A stretch of 32,463 nucleotides of DNA from Rhodoluna sp. (GTDB lineage Bacteria; Actinomycetota; Actinomycetes; Actinomycetales; Microbacteriaceae). Positions 1-7,995 of this stretch are shown here, in pieces. Each line of letters begins with the position of its first letter. Positions within the stretch are counted from its first letter, which is position 1. Below the pieces are notes generated by a model, which had not been told where the DNA came from, ran no database searches, and was given only the letters and a program-made list of their open reading frames with translations. Position numbers and translations under genes: made by a program. Where the stretch lies: positions 1 through 32,463 of the forward strand of contig JAEMTJ010000011.1 in assembly GCA_016462375.1 (NCBI GenBank), given 5' to 3'.

Positions 1-1428
1 ATTGTTTTGTCCGTAAACAGGCGAAGGGAGTGTGTTGCCTGTGATACTGGCCGCACTCACACCCATTTGGTGACGGCTGCTACTTTCAATTTCCCATTCA
101 AGACGGGTGTTGGCGTTGATGCACTGCTAGACAAGATTATTCAGATGGTTCCACATCCGGTGGGGGACCCGAATGCGCCGGCTAGAGCGATGATCTTCGA
201 TAGCGTCTATGACTCTTATCGAGGTGTTGTTACCTACGTTCGTATGATTGATGGCTCGCTCAGCAATCGTGAAAAAATCACGATGATGTCTACTAAAGCA
301 GTTCATGAATTATTGGAGATTGGTGTTTCATCTCCAGAGCCAGAGCAAACCAAAGGCTTAGGTGTTGGTGAAGTTGGTTATCTAATTACTGGCGTGAAAG
401 ATGTTAGACAGTCAAAAGTGGGTGACACTGTCACAACTGCAATGAAACCAGCAACGGTTGCTCTCAAGGGTTATTCAGAACCTAGGCCAATGGTCTTCTC
501 TGGTCTTTACCCACTTGATGGTTCTGAATATCCGAATCTTCGAGAAGCGCTAGACAAGCTAAAGCTCAGCGATGCTTCTCTGGTTTATGAGCCAGAGACA
601 TCCGTTGCTCTCGGTTTTGGTTTCAGATGTGGTTTCCTAGGTCTACTGCACTTGGAAATTATTACCGAACGTCTTGAACGTGAATTCAATCTTGAACTAA
701 TTGCAACTGCGCCTTCTGTGGTTTATGAAGTAACGCTTGATGATAAGAGAGAAATAACTGTTACTAACCCGAGCGAGTATCCGGTTGGCAAAATCTCTAA
801 AGTTCTTGAACCCATGGTTAGAGCGACAATTCTTTCTCCTAAGGACTACGTCGGTGCCATCATGGAGCTTTGTCAGGGTAGGCGAGGTGTGATGTTGGAC
901 ATGCAGTATTTCGGAACTGATCGCGTTCAGCTCAGATACGACATGCCACTTGCTGAAATTGTCTTTGACTTCTTCGATAACTTGAAATCCAAAACACAGG
1001 GCTATGCATCTTTAGATTATGAAGAGAATGGCCTAGCTGAAGGTGACTTGGTAAAGGTTGACATCCTGCTCCAGGGTGAGCAGGTTGATGCCTTCAGTGC
1101 AATTGTGCATAAAGATAAGGCTTATGCCTACGGTGTGATGATGACTGGAAAGTTAAGAGAACTTATTCCTCGTCAACAGTTCGAGGTTCCTATCCAGGCT
1201 GCTATTGGTGCAAGAATCATTGCTCGTGAATCTATTCGTGCCATGCGTAAAGACGTTCTGGCTAAGTGTTACGGAGGAGACATCTCCCGCAAGCGCAAGC
1301 TTCTTGAAAAGCAAAAAGAAGGTAAGAAGCGCATGAAGATGGTGGGACGTGTTGAAGTTCCCCAAGACGCTTTCATTGCAGCACTTTCTTCGGACAAAGA
1401 GACCAAAGGCGAGAAGAAGGGCAAGTAA
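1..1428 (+). CDS. lepA: Elongation factor 4 (LepA), C-terminal portion, 5' incomplete
   Basis: LepA/EF4 is a ribosome-associated translational GTPase that acts on stalled or maturing ribosomes. From base 100 (start of KTGVGVDALLDKI) to the stop, the frame encodes the end of the G domain, domain II, the EF-G-like domains III and V, and the LepA-specific C-terminal domain. Landmarks are RCGFLGLLHLEI, CQGRRGVMLDM, and the basic tail SRKRKLLEKQKEGKKRMK that ends most LepA proteins. A complete LepA has about 600 residues. Here about 440 are recognisable and the GTP-binding motifs are absent. The frame stays open to base 1, but bases 1-99 encode nothing LepA-like. In other LepA proteins KTGVG is preceded by VSG or SA, whereas here it follows TFNFPF. 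I take the gene as truncated by the sequence edge or a chimeric end, and I do not trust the TTG at base 7 as a start. hemW overlaps its stop by one base. Confidence 0.93.
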   Translation: MVLSVNRRRECVACDTGRTHTHLVTAATFNFPFKTGVGVDALLDKIIQMVPHPVGDPNAPARAMIFDSVYDSYRGVVTYVRMIDGSLSNREKITMMSTKAVHELLEIGVSSPEPEQTKGLGVGEVGYLITGVKDVRQSKVGDTVTTAMKPATVALKGYSEPRPMVFSGLYPLDGSEYPNLREALDKLKLSDASLVYEPETSVALGFGFRCGFLGLLHLEIITERLEREFNLELIATAPSVVYEVTLDDKREITVTNPSEYPVGKISKVLEPMVRATILSPKDYVGAIMELCQGRRGVMLDMQYFGTDRVQLRYDMPLAEIVFDFFDNLKSKTQGYASLDYEENGLAEGDLVKVDILLQGEQVDAFSAIVHKDKAYAYGVMMTGKLRELIPRQQFEVPIQAAIGARIIARESIRAMRKDVLAKCYGGDISRKRKLLEKQKEGKKRMKMVGRVEVPQDAFIAALSSDKETKGEKKGK

Positions 1429-2657
1429 TGGCCCAGTTCCCTAAAGGTGAAACAGCACCTCAGGATGGCTTGCTTCCCGCGCAGGCAAAGCTAAACGCTG
1501 AACTAAGAACCTTTCACGCATATATCCACGTTCCGTTTTGTAAAGCACGCTGTGGATACTGTGATTTCAATACCTACACAGCTCAAGAAATCGGTTCTTC
1601 ATCGCAACATACTTTCGCCAAAGATCTAATTACCGAAATTGATTTCTCGAAGCAGGTATTAGAAAACTCTGGTGTCCCACAGCGCTCATTCAGCACAGTC
1701 TTCTTCGGTGGAGGAACTCCGACACTTCTCCCTGCTGAAGATCTGATTTCGATGCTACAAAAGATCAGAGACAGTTTTGGTATAGAGGCTGAAGCTGACA
1801 TCACAACAGAAGCTAATCCCGACGCTGTTGATGTGGATTACTTGTTCAAACTAAAAGCAGCAGGGTTCACCAGAGCGTCTATTGGAATGCAGTCTGCAGT
1901 TCCCAAGGTGCTGGCGGTATTGGAGCGCACCCATAATCCAGAGAACGTTGCGATAGCTGTGAGGGCAGCAAAAAATGCTGGCTTGGCAACGAGTGTAGAT
2001 CTGATTTACGGAACTCCAACTGAAACTATCGACGACTGGGTTGAAACACTGCAGCAAGCTATATCCCTTGATACTGATCACATCAGCGCTTACTCACTAA
2101 TTGTTGAACCCGGCACCAAACTAGCTAGGCAAGTCAAAGTTGGTGAAGTTGAAATGCCTGATGATGACATTCATGCAGAAATGTATGAGGCTGCGGATGA
2201 ACTGCTAACCAAAGCAGGGTTCACCAACTATGAAGTCAGTAATTGGTCTAAGAGTGTTGAAACAAGATCTAAACACAATCTTGCTTATTGGAAATCGATG
2301 GACTGGTGGGGTTATGGACCAGGAGCTCACAGTCATATTGGCGGTGTTAGATGGTGGAATGTGAAGAACCCTGCTGCATACACAGATCGAATAACTGCTT
2401 CACAATCACCTGCTCTGGAGCGCGAGCTTATAGATCAAGAGAACCAGAATATTGAACGGGTGATGCTTGAGACCAGGCTCGCAGAAGGAATTGATTTAGC
2501 GTGGTTAAAAAGTAAAGGTTTTGGGTCACAGGAAGTGATTTCCAACTTGATTGCGGAGCAGTTAATTGATGGTCCAGCAGTGTTCTCGGGGACGATTAGA
2601 TTGACGACAAAGGGAAGGCTTTTAGCCGATTTTGTTGTCAGAAACCTCATAGGTTAG
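1428..2657 (+). CDS. hemW: HemW, radical-SAM heme chaperone (coproporphyrinogen III oxidase-like)
   Basis: This 409-residue protein belongs to the HemN/HemW radical SAM family, whose HemW branch binds and delivers heme. The [4Fe-4S] ligand motif CxxxCxYC is seen at Cys38, Cys42 and Cys45 (FCKARCGYCDFNTY), followed by the GGGTP SAM-binding motif near residue 95. The HNxxYW heme-binding motif typical of HemW is present from His283 (HNLAYW), then WWGYGPGAHS. The extra cysteine that true HemN has next to the cluster motif is replaced by Asp46-Phe47, which also favours HemW. The ATG shares one base with the lepA stop (TAATG), so the two genes are probably translationally coupled. lepA-hemW is a common bacterial pair. 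Confidence 0.95.
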   Translation: MAQFPKGETAPQDGLLPAQAKLNAELRTFHAYIHVPFCKARCGYCDFNTYTAQEIGSSSQHTFAKDLITEIDFSKQVLENSGVPQRSFSTVFFGGGTPTLLPAEDLISMLQKIRDSFGIEAEADITTEANPDAVDVDYLFKLKAAGFTRASIGMQSAVPKVLAVLERTHNPENVAIAVRAAKNAGLATSVDLIYGTPTETIDDWVETLQQAISLDTDHISAYSLIVEPGTKLARQVKVGEVEMPDDDIHAEMYEAADELLTKAGFTNYEVSNWSKSVETRSKHNLAYWKSMDWWGYGPGAHSHIGGVRWWNVKNPAAYTDRITASQSPALERELIDQENQNIERVMLETRLAEGIDLAWLKSKGFGSQEVISNLIAEQLIDGPAVFSGTIRLTTKGRLLADFVVRNLIG

Positions 2658-2697
2658 GACAGAATAGGATTACTACCAACTCAAGGGGGGAATGGAA

Positions 2698-3276
2698 ATG
2701 GCGAACTGTTCGCAATGTCAGAAGAACGTGATTTGGGGAAAGTATTGCGCTGATTGCAAAGGTCAGCTAAACGGAACCGTTGGCTCCGCATGGACGCCAG
2801 GTCAAACGAAATTCAAAGCTGAACATGTGAGAGCAGCTTTGCTGCACCTGACACCGCTGCCGGCTCTGTATGCTGCTCTTTGGGATGTGGGTGCGCAGGC
2901 TAGATCTGATTTGTCGGCGACTTGGTTATGTTTCTTGTACTTAGTTCCAGCGCTCATTATTCGCTTTAGACCTAAGTCAACTGATTTTGAGAGGCGTCAC
3001 GCCAACACATTCATAAATCTACAAATCAGTCTGCTCATCTACGTCCTTGTAATAGTTGGTGCCTATTATGGAGCTTTTAGTGTTTCAGGAAATGACGCAA
3101 ATAATATCAATGGGTATGACTATTCAGGGGCACCATACCTAATAACAGTTGCCAGAGTGGGGGCCGCATTTGTGTTGGTATTTAGCTCGTTTTTTATGTT
3201 GCCATTGATTGCATCACTAAAGGCCCTTAAAGGCGATAACTTCCGCTATCCAATTGCCATCCGCTTTCTGAAGTAA
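2698..3276 (+). CDS. Zinc-ribbon membrane protein, DUF4870-like
   Basis: This is a protein of unknown function with about 192 residues. A short zinc ribbon opens it (Cys4, Cys7, Cys17, Cys20 as CSQC and CADC). About 25 residues of linker follow, then a hydrophobic region with roughly four membrane segments: an amphipathic start at AALLHLTPLPALYAALW, LCFLYLVPALIIRF, NLQISLLIYVLVIVGAYYG, and VGAAFVLVFSSFFMLPLI. The pattern ERRHANTFINLQISLLIY between segments resembles the 'A..AlNfQlt..iy' signature of DUF4870 (Tic20-like) proteins. The purine-rich ribosome site at 2683-2690 lies only 1 base before the ATG at 2692 but 7 bases before the in-frame ATG at 2698, so I chose 2698. It sits between hemW and hrcA. 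I infer a membrane location and assign no function. Confidence 0.8.
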   Translation: MANCSQCQKNVIWGKYCADCKGQLNGTVGSAWTPGQTKFKAEHVRAALLHLTPLPALYAALWDVGAQARSDLSATWLCFLYLVPALIIRFRPKSTDFERRHANTFINLQISLLIYVLVIVGAYYGAFSVSGNDANNINGYDYSGAPYLITVARVGAAFVLVFSSFFMLPLIASLKALKGDNFRYPIAIRFLK

Positions 3277-3278
3277 TA

Positions 3279-3305
3279 TTGGCACTCTAAGGATAAGAGT
3301 GCTAA
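3279..3305 (+). promoter_or_regulatory. CIRCE operator for HrcA
   Basis: The inverted repeat TTGGCACTC-N9-GAGTGCTAA matches the CIRCE consensus TTAGCACTC-N9-GAGTGCTAA at 17 of 18 arm positions with the exact 9-base spacer. It starts 2 bases after the upstream stop codon and ends 33 bases before the hrcA start. In the established model, HrcA dimers bind CIRCE and repress, and heat or misfolded protein relieves this through GroEL. Its place directly before hrcA implies autoregulation of the hrcA-dnaJ unit. Confidence 0.95.
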
Positions 3306-3338
3306 CGCTCTTGTCTTTCTTCTAATACTGGAGTGGTG

Positions 3339-4373
3339 ATGATCTCGGTTCGCAATCTGGCTGTGCTTAGGGCCATAATTGAGGACTTCATCGCAACCAA
3401 CGAACCTGTCGCTTCTAAGTCTGTAGTTGAGCGTCATAACTTTGGTGTATCCAGTGCAACCATCAGAAATGACATGGCAACTCTTGAGGAAGAGGGATAC
3501 CTCTCTGCGCCTCACACTTCGTCTGGGCGAATCCCGACAGACAAGGGTTATCGAGTATTTGTGGATCAATTAATTCAGGCTGAAGCTGAATCAGTTGAGA
3601 TAAGGAAGAGCTTTACTGAACTGACAAGGCAATTCTCTAAGACACTGGATCAGTTAACCGATCTTGATGAACGCCTTGAAACTTCAGCACAGCTGCTAGC
3701 AAAGGCAACCGGAGAAGCCGCGGTGATTCAGTATCCAAATATGAATACTGTTTTAGTTAGGTCAATCGAGGTAGTGCGAGTTGCTAATAACAGGGCCTTG
3801 GTTTTACTCATTACTGAATCAGAAAGAATTCAGCAACACCTAGTTATTTTCCCAGCAGATGTTTCGGAAGAACTCCTTAGATTATTTAGAACAAAGTTTA
3901 ATGCTGCGGCTTCAGGGAAATTGATTGATGATCTGCCCGCTTTACTGAAGCCCGTGCTTGAGTCCTTCGCGCCAGCAGATAAGGGTTCAGCTCAAGTCTT
4001 CCTTGAAGGGCTGTTATTGCTTATAGGCAGCAATCGACAAGACAAGATTGCCTTTGCGGGAGCTACCAACCTCGTAAGGCATGAAGACCAATTTGCTGGT
4101 GGGTTACCTTCCCTGCTGGAGACTCTGGATCAGCAGAAGGACCTCTTTGCATTTCTTTCAAATGTTGAGTCGGCAAAACCAAAAGCAATTATTGGCTCAG
4201 AAAACAGCGTTGTTGAACTTGCTAACAGTTCATTGCTGTTGTCTTCTTATCAGAATCAAGGCGATGACCTTGCCAAGGTTGCTGTTGTTGGTCCAACTCG
4301 GATGAACTATTCAAAGAACCTTGCTGCTGTCTTAGCTCTTGCCCATCTACTATCCAACGACTCTGAGGACTAA
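3339..4373 (+). CDS. hrcA: Heat-inducible transcriptional repressor HrcA
   Basis: HrcA is the dimeric repressor that binds CIRCE elements and controls chaperone genes. The N-terminal winged helix is clear (VLRAIIEDFIATNEPVAS, then the recognition region GVSSATIRNDMATLEEEGYL and the wing SGRIPTDKGYR). A GAF-like and an insertion domain follow. The length of 344 residues is normal. Three candidate starts run together (GTG 3333, GTG 3336, ATG 3339). GGAG at 3330-3333 gives proper spacing (5 bases) only to ATG 3339, so I chose it. The stop overlaps the dnaJ start by one base. A near-perfect CIRCE lies just upstream, so the gene probably represses itself. Confidence 0.94.
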   Translation: MISVRNLAVLRAIIEDFIATNEPVASKSVVERHNFGVSSATIRNDMATLEEEGYLSAPHTSSGRIPTDKGYRVFVDQLIQAEAESVEIRKSFTELTRQFSKTLDQLTDLDERLETSAQLLAKATGEAAVIQYPNMNTVLVRSIEVVRVANNRALVLLITESERIQQHLVIFPADVSEELLRLFRTKFNAAASGKLIDDLPALLKPVLESFAPADKGSAQVFLEGLLLLIGSNRQDKIAFAGATNLVRHEDQFAGGLPSLLETLDQQKDLFAFLSNVESAKPKAIIGSENSVVELANSSLLLSSYQNQGDDLAKVAVVGPTRMNYSKNLAAVLALAHLLSNDSED

Positions 4374-5455
4374 TGGCCGATCACTACGAAGTGCTGGGTG
4401 TTCAACGTAACGCCAGCCAAGAAGAAATCAAGAAGGCTTATCGCAAGCTTGCGCGTCAGTTACACCCAGACATGAACCCTAGTGAAGAAGAGCAAGAGCG
4501 TTTCAAACTTGTTACCCATGCTTATGAAGTCCTAGGTGATCCACAATCCCGTCAGCAATACGACATGGGTGGCAATACTCCGTTTGGAGATATGGGTGGC
4601 TTTGGCTTTGGGGATATTTTTGAAAACTTCTTTGGTGGTGGACAACGTGGTCCTCGTCAGATGGCTGAACGCGGTCAGGATGCCCTACTTAGAGTTGAGC
4701 TAACCCTCGCTGAAGTGGTTACCGGTGTTGAAAAGAAAATTGAGATTGACACTGCTGTTACCTGTGTTACCTGCCTAGGAACCACCGCTAGACCTGGTAC
4801 TTCGGCTCAAGTTTGTGATATCTGTCGAGGTTCCGGCCAGATTCAGCGACAGGTTAGATCCCTACTCGGTAACGTTGTGACTTCTGCTCCCTGTGGATCA
4901 TGTCGCGGTTACGGTCAAACAATTCCTGACCCCTGTGTTGACTGTCGTGGACAGGGCAGGACTAGAGCAAGAAGAACTCTAGATCTAAACATTCCAGGTG
5001 GCGTTGAACACGGCTTACGTTTACAGCTAAATGGTCAAGGTGAGGTTGGTTTTGCTGGAGGACCTTCAGGAGACATTTATGTTGAGATCAGCGTTCGAGC
5101 TGATGAACATTTCGAACGAGATGGCGATGACCTTTCAGCAACATTGGAAGTGCCATTGCATGATGCAGCTCTCGGCACAGTTATTCCGATTGAAACCTTT
5201 GATGGAAGTCAAGATGTTGAAATCAAGCCAGGAGCACAATCGGGTGATGTTGTTACTCTAAAAGGTAAAGGAATCAAACACCTTAGACATAACGGCAGAG
5301 GAGATCTGCACATTCGCATTCAAGTTCAGACACCGAGCAAGCTTGATGCCAAGGAAAAAGAACTCTTCAAGAAACTTGCCGAACTTAGAAAGTCAGATAA
5401 AGCGAATCTTGCGAAAGTCAACCAGAGCACTTTTGGTCGCGGACGTAGACGCTAA
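4373..5455 (+). CDS. dnaJ: Chaperone DnaJ (DnaJ2 type)
   Basis: This is a co-chaperone that stimulates DnaK ATPase activity. The J domain covers residues 1-65 with the essential HPD at 31-33. A Gly/Phe-rich linker follows (FGDMGGFGFGDIFENFFGGG). The cysteine-rich zinc region holds four CxxC repeats (CVTC, CDIC, CGSC, CVDC). The first lacks the final glycine of CxxCxGxG (CVTCLGTT), which I believe is common in the hrcA-linked actinobacterial DnaJ2. The C-terminal substrate-binding domain includes GDIYVEISVRADEHFERDGDDL. At 360 residues it has normal length. Its linkage to hrcA rather than dnaK-grpE marks it as the hrcA-operon paralogue. It shares one base with hrcA and one with rsmE. Confidence 0.96.
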   Translation: MADHYEVLGVQRNASQEEIKKAYRKLARQLHPDMNPSEEEQERFKLVTHAYEVLGDPQSRQQYDMGGNTPFGDMGGFGFGDIFENFFGGGQRGPRQMAERGQDALLRVELTLAEVVTGVEKKIEIDTAVTCVTCLGTTARPGTSAQVCDICRGSGQIQRQVRSLLGNVVTSAPCGSCRGYGQTIPDPCVDCRGQGRTRARRTLDLNIPGGVEHGLRLQLNGQGEVGFAGGPSGDIYVEISVRADEHFERDGDDLSATLEVPLHDAALGTVIPIETFDGSQDVEIKPGAQSGDVVTLKGKGIKHLRHNGRGDLHIRIQVQTPSKLDAKEKELFKKLAELRKSDKANLAKVNQSTFGRGRRR

Positions 5456-6177
5456 TGGTTGAACCGTTGTTTTATATGGAAGGCCTACAAGCAGCAGTTG
5501 GTTCTGTTGTTACTCTTACTGGCCCTGAAGCAAAGCATGCTGTTTCTGTTCGAAGAATGCAGATTGGTGAAGCTGTTCAGTTAACCAATGGTTTGGGATT
5601 GAGGGTCAAAGGAACTGTATCTGCAACTAGCTCTAGCTCACTTGAACTAAAAGTTTCTGAAGTCATTAGTGAATCTAAACCTGATTTGGAGATTACTTTG
5701 GTCCAAGCTTTGGCTAAAGGCGATCGCGACGAGTTGGCAATTCAAGCTGCAACTGAACTCGGTGTCTTTAGTGTTATTCCTTGGCAGGCAGCCAGAAGTA
5801 TTAGCCGTTGGGATTCGGTCAAGGAAGTCAAAGCTCGGGCTCGCTGGCAACAGATAGTCAATGAAGCAGGTAAGCAGAGCCTTAGGGCTTTTTGGCCAGA
5901 GGTTAAGCCTTCAGTTTCAACTGCTGATTTGGTGAAGGCTCTCGGTGAGTTTGATTTGGTATTAGTCCTAGACGTAACTGGAAGCCAGGCTTTGAGTGCG
6001 GTGAAGGTTCCCAAGCAGGCTTGGATAGCCATAGTTGTTGGTCCTGAAGGCGGCATTGCTTCTGACGAGCTGGAAGTTTTAGCTGGCGCAGGGGCTCAGT
6101 TGGTAACTCTGGGGGCTAATGTGTTGAGAACTTCAACGGCTGGGCCTGCTGTTATAGCAGCCTTGACTCTTAGGTAA
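5455..6177 (+). CDS. rsmE: 16S rRNA (uracil(1498)-N(3))-methyltransferase RsmE
   Basis: RsmE is a SPOUT-fold SAM-dependent methyltransferase that makes m3U1498 in the decoding centre of the 30S subunit. The N-terminal PUA-like part contains HAVSVRRMQIGEAVQLTNG. The knotted SAM site shows VVGPEGGI (GPEGG at 196-200) and the closing LGANVLRTSTAGPAVIAAL. The region QALAKGDRDELAIQAATELGV is also characteristic. At 240 residues it has normal length. Its ATG overlaps the dnaJ stop (TAATG). dnaJ-rsmE-hinT-phoH-ybeY is a standard actinobacterial order. Confidence 0.95.
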   Translation: MVEPLFYMEGLQAAVGSVVTLTGPEAKHAVSVRRMQIGEAVQLTNGLGLRVKGTVSATSSSSLELKVSEVISESKPDLEITLVQALAKGDRDELAIQAATELGVFSVIPWQAARSISRWDSVKEVKARARWQQIVNEAGKQSLRAFWPEVKPSVSTADLVKALGEFDLVLVLDVTGSQALSAVKVPKQAWIAIVVGPEGGIASDELEVLAGAGAQLVTLGANVLRTSTAGPAVIAALTLR

Positions 6178-6194
6178 TCGTCGAAGCCTAAACT
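6163..6194 (+). promoter_or_regulatory. Candidate promoter for hinT-phoH-ybeY
   Basis: TTGACT at 6163-6168 resembles a -35 box and TAAACT at 6189-6194 fits the actinobacterial -10 pattern TAnnnT. The spacer is 20 bases, longer than the usual 17-18, so the pairing is uncertain. A similar CTAAACT box occurs before glyS. The position, just after rsmE and 20 bases before the hinT start, suits an internal promoter. Confidence 0.35.
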
Positions 6195-6214
6195 GATAGC
6201 AAGAGGAGTTTTCA

Positions 6215-6538
6215 TTGGATTGTATTTTCTGCAAAATCACCAAGGGTGAGTTGCCTGCGACTTTTGTTGCTGAATCAGAGCATGCGGTTGCCTTCAATGA
6301 CATATCTCCTAGACAGCCAGTTCATGTTCTTGTTGTGCCTCGTGTTCATTACACCGACGTTGCAGAACTTGCGGTTGCAGATCCTGAAGTCTTAGCTGAT
6401 GTTATTCAGCTAGGAGTTCGGGTAGCTGAACTTACTTCAACTGGCTCTTTTAGATTGCAGTTCAACACCGGTATCGAAGCTGGTCAAACTGTGTTCCACG
6501 CTCACGCTCACATAACTTCAACGACGCCGAGGGCATAA
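6215..6538 (+). CDS. hinT: HIT family nucleotide-binding protein (HinT-like)
   Basis: This small purine-nucleotide phosphoramidase belongs to the histidine-triad superfamily. The N-terminal DCIFCKI..GELPA, the core FNDISPRQPVHVLVVPRVHY and the active-site triad HAHAH (His95, His97, His99) are all present. At 107 residues it is typical. The start is TTG at 6215, chosen because AGAGGAG at 6202-6208 gives 6-base spacing and because the protein then begins at the conserved MDCIFCKI. The natural substrate is unknown in most bacteria. It directly abuts phoH. Confidence 0.92.
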   Translation: MDCIFCKITKGELPATFVAESEHAVAFNDISPRQPVHVLVVPRVHYTDVAELAVADPEVLADVIQLGVRVAELTSTGSFRLQFNTGIEAGQTVFHAHAHITSTTPRA

Positions 6539-7534
6539 GTGCCAAAACAACCTAAAACACCTCAGACCACACTAAGTTTTGCTGTCACTGAAGTTGATCC
6601 TGTTTCAGTATTTGGAACCGAAGATTCTTTGCTTCGCTCGATTGAGGCGGCTCATCCTCAGGTAAGTGTTTTAGTCAGAGGTAATGAGATTTCTCTGTCA
6701 GGTAGTGAGGCAGATATTTATGCTGCTAAGAAGCTCATTGATGAAGCGATCGAGCTTTCCCTAAGAGGTGTTGCCTTGCAGCCGGCAGACATTACCCGTT
6801 CCGCCAGAGTAATTGAGCAGTCGCAGTCGCCTGCACAGATGTTAAGTCAAAGCATTCTCTCCTCTAAGGGGAAGAGCATTAGACCTAAGACTGTGAATCA
6901 AAAGAACTACGTTGATGCCATTGATGAGAACACGATTGTCTTTGGTATAGGCCCTGCCGGAACTGGTAAGACCTATTTGGCTATGGCTAAAGCAGTTCAG
7001 GCTTTACAGCGTAAAGAAGTTAGCAGAATCATTCTTACTCGTCCTGCAGTTGAAGCAGGTGAGCGTTTAGGTTTCTTACCTGGCACATTAACTGACAAGA
7101 TCGATCCGTATTTGCGACCACTTTTTGATGCACTGCACGAAATGATGGATCCTGATTCAGTGCCAAAGCTAATGGCAACCGGAACTATTGAAGTTGCACC
7201 TCTTGCTTTTATGCGTGGTAGAACACTCAATGATTCATTCATCATCTTGGATGAAGCTCAGAACACTACACCTGAGCAGATGAAGATGTTCTTGACTCGT
7301 CTAGGGTTCAACTCAAAGATGGTTGTCACCGGAGACGTCACTCAGATTGATTTACCGAACGGTAATTCAGGTTTGAAGGTAGCCACCAGCATCTTGGGCA
7401 AAGTCGATGACATGAAGTTCTGTGTCTTGGATTCCTCGGATGTGGTTAGACATTCACTGGTAGCCAAGATTGTTGATGCATATGCCAAGTTCGAGCAAAA
7501 GGCAGCTGTTAGGAAATCAGGGCCTAATCGATGA
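6539..7534 (+). CDS. phoH: PhoH-like ATPase (YbeZ)
   Basis: This is a P-loop ATPase of the PhoH/YbeZ family, usually encoded with YbeY and thought to work with it in rRNA and ribosome maturation. An N-terminal KH-like nucleic-acid-binding region occupies about residues 15-80. The Walker A motif GPAGTGKT is at 138-145 and Walker B is FIILDEAQN. VTGDVTQIDLP is the conserved sensor region. The start is GTG, immediately after the hinT stop. At 331 residues it has normal length. Its stop overlaps the ybeY start by 4 bases, which supports coupled expression. Confidence 0.93.
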   Translation: MPKQPKTPQTTLSFAVTEVDPVSVFGTEDSLLRSIEAAHPQVSVLVRGNEISLSGSEADIYAAKKLIDEAIELSLRGVALQPADITRSARVIEQSQSPAQMLSQSILSSKGKSIRPKTVNQKNYVDAIDENTIVFGIGPAGTGKTYLAMAKAVQALQRKEVSRIILTRPAVEAGERLGFLPGTLTDKIDPYLRPLFDALHEMMDPDSVPKLMATGTIEVAPLAFMRGRTLNDSFIILDEAQNTTPEQMKMFLTRLGFNSKMVVTGDVTQIDLPNGNSGLKVATSILGKVDDMKFCVLDSSDVVRHSLVAKIVDAYAKFEQKAAVRKSGPNR

Positions 7535-7995
7535 GCATTGAAATAGAAAACGAGTCTGGGGTTGATGTTCAACTAGAAGAGATTCTGAATCTTGCTGATT
7601 TTGCACTAGCCAAGATGCATATCGACCCGGCTGCTGATGTTGAAATTCTTTTGGTTGACGAGAATGTCATGGAGTCGTATCACCTGGACTGGATGCAGGA
7701 GAGCGGTCCAACCGATGTGCTCAGTCAACCAATCGACGGGCTAAGACCAGGTAAACCAAATGCTCTCACTCCAGCTGGACACATGGGTTTGATTGTGCTC
7801 TGCCCACAGGTTGCTTCGAAGCAGTCGGTAACAGCAGGGCACAGTGAGCTTCAGGAAGTACTCACTCTGGTTGCTCACTCAATACTTCACCTGTTGGGCT
7901 ATGACCATGCTGAACAAGAGGACGAGAAGGTCATGTTCTCACTTCAGCAGGAGATTGTTCGAGAATATTTGACTCATAAAGGAGCCTCCAACTAG
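7531..7995 (+). CDS. ybeY: Endoribonuclease YbeY (rRNA maturation factor)
   Basis: YbeY is a metal-dependent single-strand endoribonuclease needed for 16S 3'-end maturation and 70S quality control. The zinc motif HxxxHLxGYDH is intact with His116, His120 and His126 (HSILHLLGYDH), and the conserved GPTDVLS is at residues 59-65. At 154 residues it has normal length. The ATG overlaps the phoH stop as ATGA. The next gene starts immediately after its stop codon. Confidence 0.95.
   Translation: MSIEIENESGVDVQLEEILNLADFALAKMHIDPAADVEILLVDENVMESYHLDWMQESGPTDVLSQPIDGLRPGKPNALTPAGHMGLIVLCPQVASKQSVTAGHSELQEVLTLVAHSILHLLGYDHAEQEDEKVMFSLQQEIVREYLTHKGASN

Noticed and set aside
4745..4800. DnaJ zinc finger as broken because its first repeat lacks the final Gly
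   Set aside because: All eight cysteines are present, and as far as I recall this variation is usual in actinobacterial DnaJ2.
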